A stretch of DNA of 5,442 bases from Actinotignum schaalii (GCA_946222725.1 CAMIHT010000127.1:1-5442), one strand, 5' to 3'; counted from the first letter of the stretch, positions 1 through 5,442 are shown. The notes: generated by a model not told the origin, from the sequence alone. Program-made: numbers and translations.

Positions 1-2146
1 AGCGCTCGCGGTGACCAAAACCGCGACGCCGCCGGCAACCATCGCGGCTGGCGAGCAGGTGCGTTACTCCATTGACGTGCGTAATACCGGGAATGTCACC
101 CTGCGTGGAATAGTTGTGAGCGATCCGCTGCTGGGCGGGGAGCTGGGCACTATCGCAACGCTGGCACCAGGCGCCTCCCAGCGCGTGACCGGAACCTATA
201 CGCTGACGCAAGCGGATGTAGACCGGGGCACGCTGGAAAATACCGCCGCGGCTACCGGCACCGATCCGCGCGGTGTCGCGGTGAGTGCCCAGGGTAGTGT
301 GACTGTTTCACTTCCCGAAGCGCCGGCGCTCGCGGTGACCAAAACCGCGACGCCGCCGGCCAGCATCGCGGCCGGCGAGCAGGTGCATTACAGCATTGCG
401 GTGCGCAATACCGGGAATGTCACCCTGCGCGGAATTGTTGTGAGCGATCCGCTGCTGGGCGGGAAACTTGCCACCATCACCACCCTGGCTCCGGGAACCA
501 GCGGCACGGTGAGCGGCAGCTACACTCTCACCCAGGCTGATATTGACCGCGGCACGCTGGAAAATACCGCCACGGCCGCGGGCGCATCCCCGCACGGTAC
601 CGCGGTGGAGGGTAGCGCCACGATCACGACCCCGCTGCCCGGGAACGGGCTGTTGCGCCTGGTGAAAACGGCCACGCCGCCCGCGCAGCTGCGCGCAGGC
701 GAACCCGTGGAGTACTCCCTTGAGGTGAGTAATAGTGGCAACGTGACCCTCAGCGGCGTCGTCGTATCTGATCCGTTGCTGGGCGGGGAGCTGGGCACTA
801 TCGCAACGCTGGCACCAGGCGCCTCCCAGCGCGTGACCGGAACCTATACGCTGACGCAAGCGGATGTAGACCGCGGCACGCTGGAAAATACCGCCACGGC
901 TACCGGCACCGATCCGCGCGGTGCCGCGGTTACGGCCAGCGATAGCGCCACGGTGAGCATCCCGGACGGTGCTCAGATCCAGGTGGTCAAACAGGGTAGC
1001 GTGCCGGAGCGCGAGGCTGAGATACTGCGCGCCGGTGACGAAATTACGTGGACCTTCACCGTTACTAATCGCGGTACCACCACGCTAAGTGAGGTGGCAC
1101 TGCGCGATGATCTTCCCGGTCTGAGCGCGGTGAGCTTCGGTGATTGGCCAGGCGCGACTGGGGTGCTCGCCCCGGGACAGTCGGTGACCGCGAGCGCGAC
1201 CTCGCCCATTACCCAGGAATTGCTGGATGCCGGTGCGGTGGAGAATACCGTGGAGGTGAGCGCGACATCGCCGCGCGGGCTGGAGGTGCGCGATAGCGCG
1301 ACCGAGACTGTGGTACTCCCGCAGAGCCCCGGATTCACCCTGGTGAAAACTGGCGGCGTAGAAAAGAAGAACCCGCGCGCGGGTGACCTCATTACCTGGT
1401 CCTTTGCCCTGGAGAACACCGGAAATACCACTCTGCGCAACGTTGTTATTCAGGATGACTTCCCGGGTCTGTCCGAGATTGCGTACAGCTGGCCGGGTGA
1501 GGCCGGGGTGCTGGCACCGGGTGAGAAAGCTAGTGCTACCGCTACTTCGGCGCTGACCCAGGAGCAGGTGGATGCGGGTATCGTCCGCAACGATGCCAAC
1601 GCCACCGGGGTGACCCCCGGAGGGGACACCGTGACGAACAAACCTGGTGACCCGAGTGATCCGGGCACTGGCGGTCACGGTAGTGTCACCATCATCGGCC
1701 ACCCGGGCATGGTGATGGAAAAAACCGCCACTGTGGACGGGGACGCGATTGTCTATCGTTTCGAGGTGGTCAATACCGGGACAACGACGCTCACCGGCAT
1801 CATGATCAATGATCCGATGAGCGAACTGGGCCCCATCGAGTACACCTGGCCGGGCGCGGCCGGGGTGCTGGCACCGGGAGAAAAGCTCGTGGCGCATGCC
1901 CGAGCGAAGATCGCCGCGGCTATGCAGGGCACGACGGTTACCAATACCGCTACCGTTACCGCGGTGACCCCCGGTGGTGAGAAGCTCAAACTGGCTACCG
2001 CGAGTGTGGATACGAAGATCCCGCCCGCCCCGCCAGCTCGCAAGCGACTCAGCCACACCGGTGCTGAGCTCACGGCGCCCCTTGCCCTCGCGATTCTGCT
2101 CCTGGCCGGAGGCGGAGCGCTGCGGCGGCGGGAGAAAACCAGCTAG
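1..2146 (+). CDS. Sortase-anchored surface protein with DUF11-type repeats, 5'-truncated
   Basis: This is the C-terminal 714 or so codons of a cell-wall surface protein. The frame is open to the left edge. The GTG at 11 is an internal Val: the codons before it read A-L-A, matching the joint before the second repeat (ALAVTK at 326), so the true start lies upstream. Six immunoglobulin-like DUF11/DUF7507-type (TIGR01451-like) repeats run from 2 to about 2020. Each begins near a V-x-K or V-K-T strand, has a [NR]xGxxTL turn, an acidic D in SDP/DD/NDP, an LAPG turn and a late N(T/D)A-type strand. A short Pro-rich linker, an LSHTG sortase motif (2048-2062), a hydrophobic helix and an RRREKTS tail finish the protein. 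This architecture is typical of stalk-like adhesins or pilus-like surface proteins that lift an N-terminal ligand-binding head from the wall. The head is not visible, so the ligand is unknown. The gene ends TAG and converges with the lut operon. Confidence 0.92.
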   Translation, partial: ALAVTKTATPPATIAAGEQVRYSIDVRNTGNVTLRGIVVSDPLLGGELGTIATLAPGASQRVTGTYTLTQADVDRGTLENTAAATGTDPRGVAVSAQGSVTVSLPEAPALAVTKTATPPASIAAGEQVHYSIAVRNTGNVTLRGIVVSDPLLGGKLATITTLAPGTSGTVSGSYTLTQADIDRGTLENTATAAGASPHGTAVEGSATITTPLPGNGLLRLVKTATPPAQLRAGEPVEYSLEVSNSGNVTLSGVVVSDPLLGGELGTIATLAPGASQRVTGTYTLTQADVDRGTLENTATATGTDPRGAAVTASDSATVSIPDGAQIQVVKQGSVPEREAEILRAGDEITWTFTVTNRGTTTLSEVALRDDLPGLSAVSFGDWPGATGVLAPGQSVTASATSPITQELLDAGAVENTVEVSATSPRGLEVRDSATETVVLPQSPGFTLVKTGGVEKKNPRAGDLITWSFALENTGNTTLRNVVIQDDFPGLSEIAYSWPGEAGVLAPGEKASATATSALTQEQVDAGIVRNDANATGVTPGGDTVTNKPGDPSDPGTGGHGSVTIIGHPGMVMEKTATVDGDAIVYRFEVVNTGTTTLTGIMINDPMSELGPIEYTWPGAAGVLAPGEKLVAHARAKIAAAMQGTTVTNTATVTAVTPGGEKLKLATASVDTKIPPAPPARKRLSHTGAELTAPLALAILLLAGGGALRRREKTS
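122..282 (+). repeat. Near-identical 161-bp segment, copy A
   Basis: The segment matches 770-930 with four mismatches, including an uninterrupted identical run of 97 bases (129-225 against 777-873). The offset of 648 bases is exactly two 108-codon units. It lies in the second half of repeat unit 1. Confidence 0.95.
770..930 (+). repeat. Near-identical 161-bp segment, copy B
   Basis: This is the partner of 122-282, in the second half of repeat unit 3. The intervening unit 2 is clearly different over most of the same interval (for example KLATITTLAPGTSGTVSG against ELGTIATLAPGASQRVTG). Confidence 0.95.
974..2020 (+). repeat. Three divergent DUF11-type units (subfamily 2, WPGxxGVLAPG)
   Basis: Units start at about 974, 1331 and 1706, with lengths near 119, 125 and 105 codons. 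They keep the same fold signals as subfamily 1 (lead Lys, TTL turn, DD or NDP, late Asn) but replace SDPLLGG with a DWPG/SWPG/TWPG-x-x-GVLAPG[EQ] segment. DNA similarity between them is mostly lost. An exception is a 21-base identical patch at 1501-1521 and 1858-1878, encoding AGVLAPG. The fifth unit carries an extra Gly/Pro/Asp-rich loop (about 1645-1680, PGDPSDPGTGGHGS). These units lie nearest the wall and look older than the first three. Confidence 0.82.
2048..2143 (+). other. C-terminal cell-wall sorting signal (LSHTG type)
   Basis: The tail has the three parts expected of a sortase substrate. First is a pentapeptide, L-S-H-T-G (2048-2062). Next is a hydrophobic stretch, L-T-A-P-L-A-L-A-I-L-L-L-A-G-G-G-A-L (2069-2122). 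Last is a positively charged end, RRREKTS. A Pro/Ala/Lys-rich linker (IPPAPPARKR) precedes it, suiting passage through the wall. In known sortase chemistry the enzyme cleaves between T and G and joins the Thr to peptidoglycan or to a pilus subunit. The second position is Ser, not the usual Pro (LPXTG) or Ala (LAXTG, class E), so which sortase class uses it is uncertain. Confidence 0.88.
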
Positions 2147-2163
2147 CGGGAGAAAACCAGCTA
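2128..2163 (+). repeat. 18-bp perfect tandem duplication across the stop codon
   Basis: The unit gcgggagaaaaccagcta occurs twice back to back (2128-2145 and 2146-2163), followed by a partial third start, gcggga. Because 18 is a multiple of three, the copy repeats the end of the protein in frame: (R)REKTS-stop, then REKTS-stop. The second TAG (2162-2164) is thus an in-frame back-up stop. Confidence 0.95.
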
Positions 2164-2197
2164 GCGGGAAGCACCGCTAACGCGGATAAAAACGCCG

Positions 2198-2235
2198 AGG
2201 GGCCCGGTCGGGATGGAGATCCCGGCCGGGCCCCT
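2198..2235 (-). terminator. Strong hairpin, probable lut operon terminator, possibly bidirectional
   Basis: Left arm 2198-2214 (aggggcccggtcgggat) and right arm 2219-2235 (atcccggccgggcccct) pair over 17 bp around a ggag loop. Read on the minus strand, the stem is followed after five bases (cggcg) by TTTTT (complement of 2188-2192), about 130 bases past the lutC stop. This resembles an intrinsic terminator with a spaced U-tract. On the minus transcript one pair is an A-C mismatch. On the plus transcript the same position is a G-U wobble, so the stem is intact, but no U-tract follows. It may therefore also end the surface-protein transcript in the U-poor style common in actinobacteria. Confidence 0.72.
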
Positions 2236-2238
2236 GGT

Positions 2239-2275
2239 GTGCGGGTGGCCGCGTCGTGCTGATGGGCACCCGCAC
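2239..2275. other. Small inverted repeat next to the terminator
   Basis: The arms gtgcgggtg (2239-2247) and cacccgcac (2267-2275) are exact complements around a 19-base spacer. It sits three bases from the main terminator stem. It may be a second, weaker terminator hairpin or a chance GC-rich stem; no U-tract follows on either strand. Confidence 0.45.
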
Positions 2276-2304
2276 TGATGGCGGGGTAGCGCTGGTTGCG
2301 CGTG

Positions 2305-2338
2305 GGGTGGCGGCGCGGTGCACCGCTCGCCGCCACCC
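2305..2338 (-). terminator. 11-bp GC-rich hairpin just downstream of lutC
   Basis: The arms gggtggcggcg (2305-2315) and cgccgccaccc (2328-2338) are perfect complements around a 12-base loop that itself contains the palindrome cggtgcaccg. It is the first structure met after the lutC stop, about 30 bases on. There is no U-tract, so it could protect the 3' end of the lut mRNA or act as an auxiliary terminator ahead of the stronger stem at 2198-2235. Confidence 0.5.
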
Positions 2339-2368
2339 GGCCACCGTGCTGGCGGCCACGCCGCCTGC

Positions 2369-3019
2369 TTAGCCGGCCACCAGCACGTGCAGCTGGCGCG
2401 GGCCGTGCACGCCCTCCACGCGGCTCAGCTCAATATCCGACGTGGCGGACGGCCCGGCCACGAAAGTAATCGGTTGGCCATCACGCACCGAATCCTGGAG
2501 CCGAGTCATCGCCTCGGGAGTATTGGATACCACCTGATCGGCACGCAGTACGCACACATGCGCATCGGGTACCAGAGTGAGTGCACGCCGGCCCTGGTCA
2601 GCGCGATGATCCATGGCGAAGGTCCCGGTATTGGCCACCCCGACAGCAGCGGCCGTCACCACCGCATCAATCTCGTTGAGCTGGCGGGCGGTCAGGTTAT
2701 CGTCGTCGTATATCTGGAACCCATCCGCGGCAATAGCTGCGCGCCACGCGGAATCCAGCCCCGCGGGAAGCACCACGGAACGCGCGCCAATCGCGTGCAG
2801 GTGCGCAACGATAGCCGCCGGCACCGTCTCCGGGGCGACCCGCTCCACCTCGGCCTTGTAATCGGCCACCAGCTCGAGGAAATAATCCACGAGGTCGCCC
2901 TCGATGGCGGTGGGCTGGTTGTACTCCCAGCTGATCGCGGATTCTTCCGGATCCTGGCTGGGCACATCGCCAAGCGCGGAGCGAATCCGCGCAAAAATCT
3001 CATCACGTGCCGAGGTCAT
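2369..3019 (-). CDS. lutC: LutC, lactate utilisation protein C (LUD domain)
   Basis: This 216-residue cytosolic protein is the LUD-domain (DUF162) subunit of the LutABC L-lactate oxidation system (E. coli YkgG family, usually about 220-240 residues). The N-terminal helix reads ARDEIFARIRSALGD. The LUD core runs from about residue 50 to the end and includes SVVLPAGLD (81-89), VANTGTFAMD (128-137), QGRRALTLVPDAHVCVL (142-158) and the family signature GPSATSDIELSRVEGVHGPR (189-208), followed by LHVLV. The ATG at 3019 is well supported: it overlaps the lutB stop as ATGA and has AGAGGAG six bases upstream. The family carries no Fe-S motif and none is present. It is the last gene of the operon, with hairpins following. 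The exact biochemical role of LutC in the complex is not settled in the literature I know. Confidence 0.95.
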   Translation of the reverse strand: MTSARDEIFARIRSALGDVPSQDPEESAISWEYNQPTAIEGDLVDYFLELVADYKAEVERVAPETVPAAIVAHLHAIGARSVVLPAGLDSAWRAAIAADGFQIYDDDNLTARQLNEIDAVVTAAAVGVANTGTFAMDHRADQGRRALTLVPDAHVCVLRADQVVSNTPEAMTRLQDSVRDGQPITFVAGPSATSDIELSRVEGVHGPRQLHVLVAG

Positions 3020-4731
3020 CGCAGCTCCTCTGTGGTCGGGCGGCCGAAAATATCAGGTGCGCAGGTCGGATTCTGCCCCGCCGCGGGCGAGACCGGCCCC
3101 GCTGCTGGCGGCAGCTGCGCGGGCGGGAGTGCCGCTTGGCCGGCGGGCGCGCCGTCGATCACACTCGGATCGCAACCGAGCTGACCCCGCAACTTCTTCT
3201 GCAACTCTTTCTGCATCCGCTTGAGCTGCCGCGCTTCACGTTTCTTGCGCCGCGCGAAGGTGGCGCGGGCGCTGCGCTTGGGCAGCATGGGGACGTCGCG
3301 GGCTCGCGTCCAGCGATGCACGCCGGGAATATGCCAATTCCCGATGTGGTGCATAAACAGGCCCATGACGCGCCCGCCCACGCTCGCCAACCGGGCCGCG
3401 GCGCCCAGGCGCCAGCCCTTGCCCATCACCCAGCCGCCGCCGGCCATGAGGATCGGCTCCACGTGCGGGCGCAACCCGGCCTCCGCGCGTTTCTTATCCA
3501 CCGCTTTGCGGCGCAGGTGCACGAGGATATTCGAAATCGGAATCTTCACCGGGCACACTTCATTACAGGCCCCGCACAGGGTGGAAGCGAAGGGCAGGGA
3601 GCGATCCACCACCGATTCCAGGCCGCGGATCTGCGGATTGAGAATCGCGCCGATGGGCCCGGGGTAGACCGAGCCGTAGGCGTGCCCGCCCACTTTCTCA
3701 TACACCGGGCAGATGTTCAGGCAGGCGGAGCAGCGAATGCAGCGCAGCGCCGCGCGCCCCACCGGGTCAGAGAGCACCTTGGTGCGCCCGTTATCCAGCA
3801 AAATAATATGAACATCGCGCGGGCCGTCACCTTCGCGCGCACCCGTCCAGATAGTTCCGTAGGGAGCCATGCGCTCGCCGGTGGACGACCGCGGCAGCAG
3901 CTGCAAGAACACCTCAAGATCCTGGAACGTGGGGAGAATCTTCTCAATACCCACCACGGAGATGAGGGTTTCCGGCAGGGTGAGATTCATGCGGCCATTG
4001 CCCTCGGATTCCACCACCACCAGGGAGCCCGTTTCCGCAATCGCGAAATTCGCACCGGAAATCCCGACCTTGGTGCGCATGAACTTTTCGCGCAGGTGCA
4101 CGCGGGCCGCGGCGGCCAACTCGGCCGGCTCATCGGTCACATCGGGCGGGCAGGGCGTGCCGTACTGGCCCATCTCCCGCAGGAAAATCTCGCGCACCTC
4201 ACTGCGATTACGGTGAATCGCGGGCACCAGAATATGACTGGGCCGGTCGTGCCCGAGCTGCACAATGAGCTCGGCCAAATCGGTTTCCCAGGCCGCGATC
4301 CGCGCTTCTTCCAGGTGTTCATTCAGGTCAATTTCCTGGCTGACCATGGACTTGACCTTGGTGACTTCGCTTTCCCCAGTGGCACGCACCAGATCGATGA
4401 CGATCCGGTTAGCTTCCTCCGCGTCGCGCGCCCAGTGCACATGCGCCCCGGCGGCGGAGGCGTTCTTTTCGAACTCCGCCAGATAATGATCGAGGTGGCG
4501 GCCCACCCGGTTCTTAATATCGGCACCGGCCTGGCGAATATCCTGCCAATTATCCAGCTCGCTCACCACGGCCTGGCGCTTGGCGCGGATCGTGTGGGTG
4601 GCGTGATGGAGATTCTTCGCCTGCGTTTCGTTGCCCAGCGCGCGCACCGCCGCTTTGGGGAAGGCCGGGGAATCAAGCAGATCCCCTTCGGGCGGGGCCG
4701 GGGTGAGGCGTTCCAATTTCAAGGTTTTCAT
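3016..4731 (-). CDS. lutB: LutB, iron-sulfur lactate oxidation subunit with long C-terminal tail
   Basis: LutB (E. coli YkgF family) is the Fe-S electron-transfer subunit of the LutABC L-lactate-to-pyruvate system. It has 571 residues, against about 475-480 in B. subtilis and E. coli. A LUD domain spans roughly 60-310, with the signature GISGANFAIAETGSLVVVE (223-241). A ferredoxin-like region follows: CxxCxxCxxxCP at Cys331, 334, 337 and 341, and CxxCxxxCP at Cys386, 389 and 393. The family C-terminal (DUF3390-like) helices run to about 480. Beyond this lies an unusual tail: a basic, probably helical segment (about 485-516, rich in RKKR and QKELQKK) and a Pro/Ala-rich disordered stretch to the end. 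ATG 4731 overlaps the lutA stop (ATGA) and is preceded by GGGAGGA. Its stop overlaps the lutC start, so the three genes are probably translationally coupled. Confidence 0.95.
   Translation of the reverse strand: MKTLKLERLTPAPPEGDLLDSPAFPKAAVRALGNETQAKNLHHATHTIRAKRQAVVSELDNWQDIRQAGADIKNRVGRHLDHYLAEFEKNASAAGAHVHWARDAEEANRIVIDLVRATGESEVTKVKSMVSQEIDLNEHLEEARIAAWETDLAELIVQLGHDRPSHILVPAIHRNRSEVREIFLREMGQYGTPCPPDVTDEPAELAAAARVHLREKFMRTKVGISGANFAIAETGSLVVVESEGNGRMNLTLPETLISVVGIEKILPTFQDLEVFLQLLPRSSTGERMAPYGTIWTGAREGDGPRDVHIILLDNGRTKVLSDPVGRAALRCIRCSACLNICPVYEKVGGHAYGSVYPGPIGAILNPQIRGLESVVDRSLPFASTLCGACNEVCPVKIPISNILVHLRRKAVDKKRAEAGLRPHVEPILMAGGGWVMGKGWRLGAAARLASVGGRVMGLFMHHIGNWHIPGVHRWTRARDVPMLPKRSARATFARRKKREARQLKRMQKELQKKLRGQLGCDPSVIDGAPAGQAALPPAQLPPAAGPVSPAAGQNPTCAPDIFGRPTTEELR
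3025..3031 (-). promoter_or_regulatory. Ribosome binding site of lutC
   Basis: Minus-strand AGAGGAG, five to six bases before the ATG at 3019. It lies inside the 3' end of lutB and supports this start over any downstream Met. Confidence 0.8.
4728..4731 (-). other. lutA/lutB ATGA stop-start overlap
   Basis: The lutB ATG (4731-4729) and the lutA TGA (4730-4728) share bases. The same ATGA arrangement joins lutB to lutC at 3019-3016, pointing to coupled translation and balanced amounts of the three proteins. Confidence 0.9.
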
Positions 4732-5442
4732 GCGATCCTCCCGGCGGGGGTGGTTGCGGACACGGCGCCTGCGGCACCCGCGGCACCGGCGCCAACCGGC
4801 GCGGTCTGCACCAGCAAATTGACCATGTGAATGGGGCGCACGGGTTTCTTTTCGCGATGCAGGATCCCGCCGAAGTTCATGAGGCAGGCATTATCGAGGC
4901 TCGCCACGTATTCCGCCCCGGTTTCCAGCACGTGCCGGGCCTTATCCCGCCCCAGCGCGATAGATACATCCGAATTCTTCACGGAGAACGTGCCCCCGAA
5001 ACCGCAGCACTGGCGCATATCTTCGAGCGGAATGTATTCCAGCCCGCGCACCGCCTGCAGCAAGCGAATGGGCCGGTCGCCCACCTCGGCCACCCGCAGC
5101 GAATGGCACGAGGCGTGATAGGTCACCGTGTGCGGGAAATACGCGCCCACATCCACGGTTCCCAGCACGTCCACGATGAATTCGCTGATGTCGTAGACCC
5201 GCTTCTGCACTTCGTGGACGCGCCGCGCCAGCTCATCTTCACCGGCATCCAGGGCCAGCATCTCATGCTGTTCGCGCACCGAACCGACGCAGGATCCAGA
5301 GGGCCCCACGATGTAGTCGTAGTCTTCAAAAGCTTCGAGGAAAGCCCGCACGCTCGGCAGCGCCCGGTCAAAATACCCGGTATTCGTGAACATCTGGCCG
5401 CAGCACGTCTGGGCGCGCGGGAACTCCACCTCGCACCCGAGC
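4728..5442 (-). CDS. lutA: LutA, CCG-domain lactate oxidation subunit, 5'-truncated
   Basis: The window holds the last 237 codons of LutA (E. coli YkgE family, heterodisulfide-reductase-like cysteine-rich protein). The frame is open at the right edge. The GTG at 5429 is internal: the reading L-G-C-E-V-E-F-P continues upstream, so roughly 30-40 N-terminal residues are missing. Two CCG domains are visible. The first has QTCCGQ (Cys13-14, counted from the first complete codon) and GPSGSC (Cys51). The second has HASCH (Cys112), CCGFGGTFS (Cys145-146) and DNACLMNFGG (Cys186). Such cysteines bind a non-cubane [4Fe-4S] cluster in related CCG proteins. LutA acts in the cytosol with LutB and LutC to oxidise L-lactate to pyruvate. 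After the normal end (HMVNLLV) there is a short Ala/Gly-rich tail of about 25 residues. It is the promoter-proximal member of the visible operon; any regulator or permease would lie outside the window. Confidence 0.94.
   Translation of the reverse strand, partial: LGCEVEFPRAQTCCGQMFTNTGYFDRALPSVRAFLEAFEDYDYIVGPSGSCVGSVREQHEMLALDAGEDELARRVHEVQKRVYDISEFIVDVLGTVDVGAYFPHTVTYHASCHSLRVAEVGDRPIRLLQAVRGLEYIPLEDMRQCCGFGGTFSVKNSDVSIALGRDKARHVLETGAEYVASLDNACLMNFGGILHREKKPVRPIHMVNLLVQTAPVGAGAAGAAGAVSATTPAGRIA
4736..4742 (-). promoter_or_regulatory. Ribosome binding site of lutB
   Basis: Minus-strand GGGAGGA ends four bases before the ATG at 4731, within the last codons of lutA. It supports the overlapping start. 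Confidence 0.8.

Larger units (their letters stand above)
2..973 (+). repeat. Three tandem 108-codon DUF11-type units (subfamily 1)
   Basis: Three units start at about 2, 326 and 650, each 324 bp and therefore in frame. Shared protein signatures are TKTATPP or VKTATPP, NVTL, VVSDPLLGG, LTQAD[VI]DRGTLENTA and a variable GTDPRG-like turn. DNA identity is high but patchy. Unit 1 resembles unit 2 in its first 140 bases (about 11 differences) and unit 3 in its second half (4 differences in 161 bases). Units 2 and 3 share an identical 32-base patch at 545-576 and 869-900. Given this similarity and the open left edge, further units probably lie upstream. Confidence 0.9.
2147..2368. other. Convergent intergenic region with three inverted repeats
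   Basis: These 222 bases between the two converging genes hold no reading frame that I believe. They contain the second copy of the 18-bp duplication (to 2163), a 17-bp hairpin (2198-2235), a 9-bp hairpin (2239-2275) and an 11-bp hairpin (2305-2338). No promoter is expected, since both flanking genes end here. Confidence 0.8.

Noticed and set aside
11..13. GTG at 11 as the start of the surface protein
   Set aside because: The codons before it (A-L-A) continue the repeat pattern seen at 326, there is no signal peptide, and the protein would begin in mid-domain.
2..973. The regular repeats as a CRISPR array
   Set aside because: The period is 324 bp, translated in frame as protein domains; there are no short palindromic repeats with unique spacers.
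1085..2056. A 323-codon open frame on the - strand opposite the surface-protein repeats
   Set aside because: It is in register with the real gene, and its apparent internal repeats are only the mirror of the DUF11 units.
2128..2163. The 18-bp duplication as an attachment site or insertion-sequence footprint
   Set aside because: It is a direct tandem copy with no inserted DNA between, no transposase or integrase nearby, and simple slippage explains it.
2070..2359. Small open frames on the - strand in the intergenic region, which might be a short gene after lutC
   Set aside because: They overlap the hairpins and the end of the surface-protein gene, have an Arg/Pro/Ala composition typical of GC-rich noise, and have no ribosome binding site that I can see.
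2318..3184. A 288-codon open frame on the + strand opposite lutC
   Set aside because: It has the same codon-register antisense effect, here against lutC, whose product is clearly recognisable.
3007..4830. A 607-codon open frame on the + strand opposite lutB
   Set aside because: It is in exact codon register with lutB on the other strand. Stops there would need TTA, CTA or TCA codons in lutB, which are rare at this GC content, so the frame stays open by composition. Its translation (His/Arg/Gly/Ala-rich) shows no domain.
5427..5429. GTG at 5429 as the start of lutA
   Set aside because: The frame continues upstream as L-G-C-E, matching the family's usual context before the first CCG motif, and the N-terminal strand of the domain would be lost.

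Overview
The window comes from a GC-rich Gram-positive actinobacterium. An LPXTG-type wall-anchored repeat protein, strong GC bias at third codon positions, AGGAG-type ribosome binding sites and a lutABC operon together suggest an Actinomycetaceae-like genus. That placement is inferred from gene content and codon use, not from a marker gene.

Layout: two transcription units converge on an intergenic region of about 220 bases. On the + strand, positions 1-2146 hold the 3' part of a large surface protein gene that starts outside the window. It carries six DUF11/DUF7507-like beta-sandwich repeats: three closely similar units of exactly 108 residues, then three more divergent units with a WPGxxGVLAPG motif. 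A sortase signal (LSHTG, a hydrophobic stretch and an Arg-rich tail) follows. An 18-bp perfect tandem duplication spans its stop codon. Positions 2164-2368 contain no convincing gene but three inverted repeats. The strongest is a 17-bp stem with a 4-base loop, flanked by an A5/T5 tract that suits termination of the minus-strand operon.

On the - strand, 5442 down to 2369, lie lutA (its 5' end is outside the window), lutB and lutC, joined by ATGA stop/start overlaps with a good Shine-Dalgarno before each internal start. In characterised bacteria LutA (CCG-domain protein), LutB (LUD domain plus ferredoxin-type Fe-S motifs) and LutC (LUD domain) act together to oxidise L-lactate to pyruvate. All the diagnostic cysteine motifs are intact here. 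LutB has a long basic and then Pro/Ala-rich C-terminal tail, and LutA has a short Ala/Gly-rich tail.

The two units look functionally unrelated: one is cell surface or adhesion, the other central carbon metabolism. I see no mobile element, CRISPR array, tRNA or rRNA, and no clear sign of a wholly new system. The most informative observations are the mosaic, recently homogenised repeats in the surface protein, the duplication of its stop codon, and the unusual tail on LutB.
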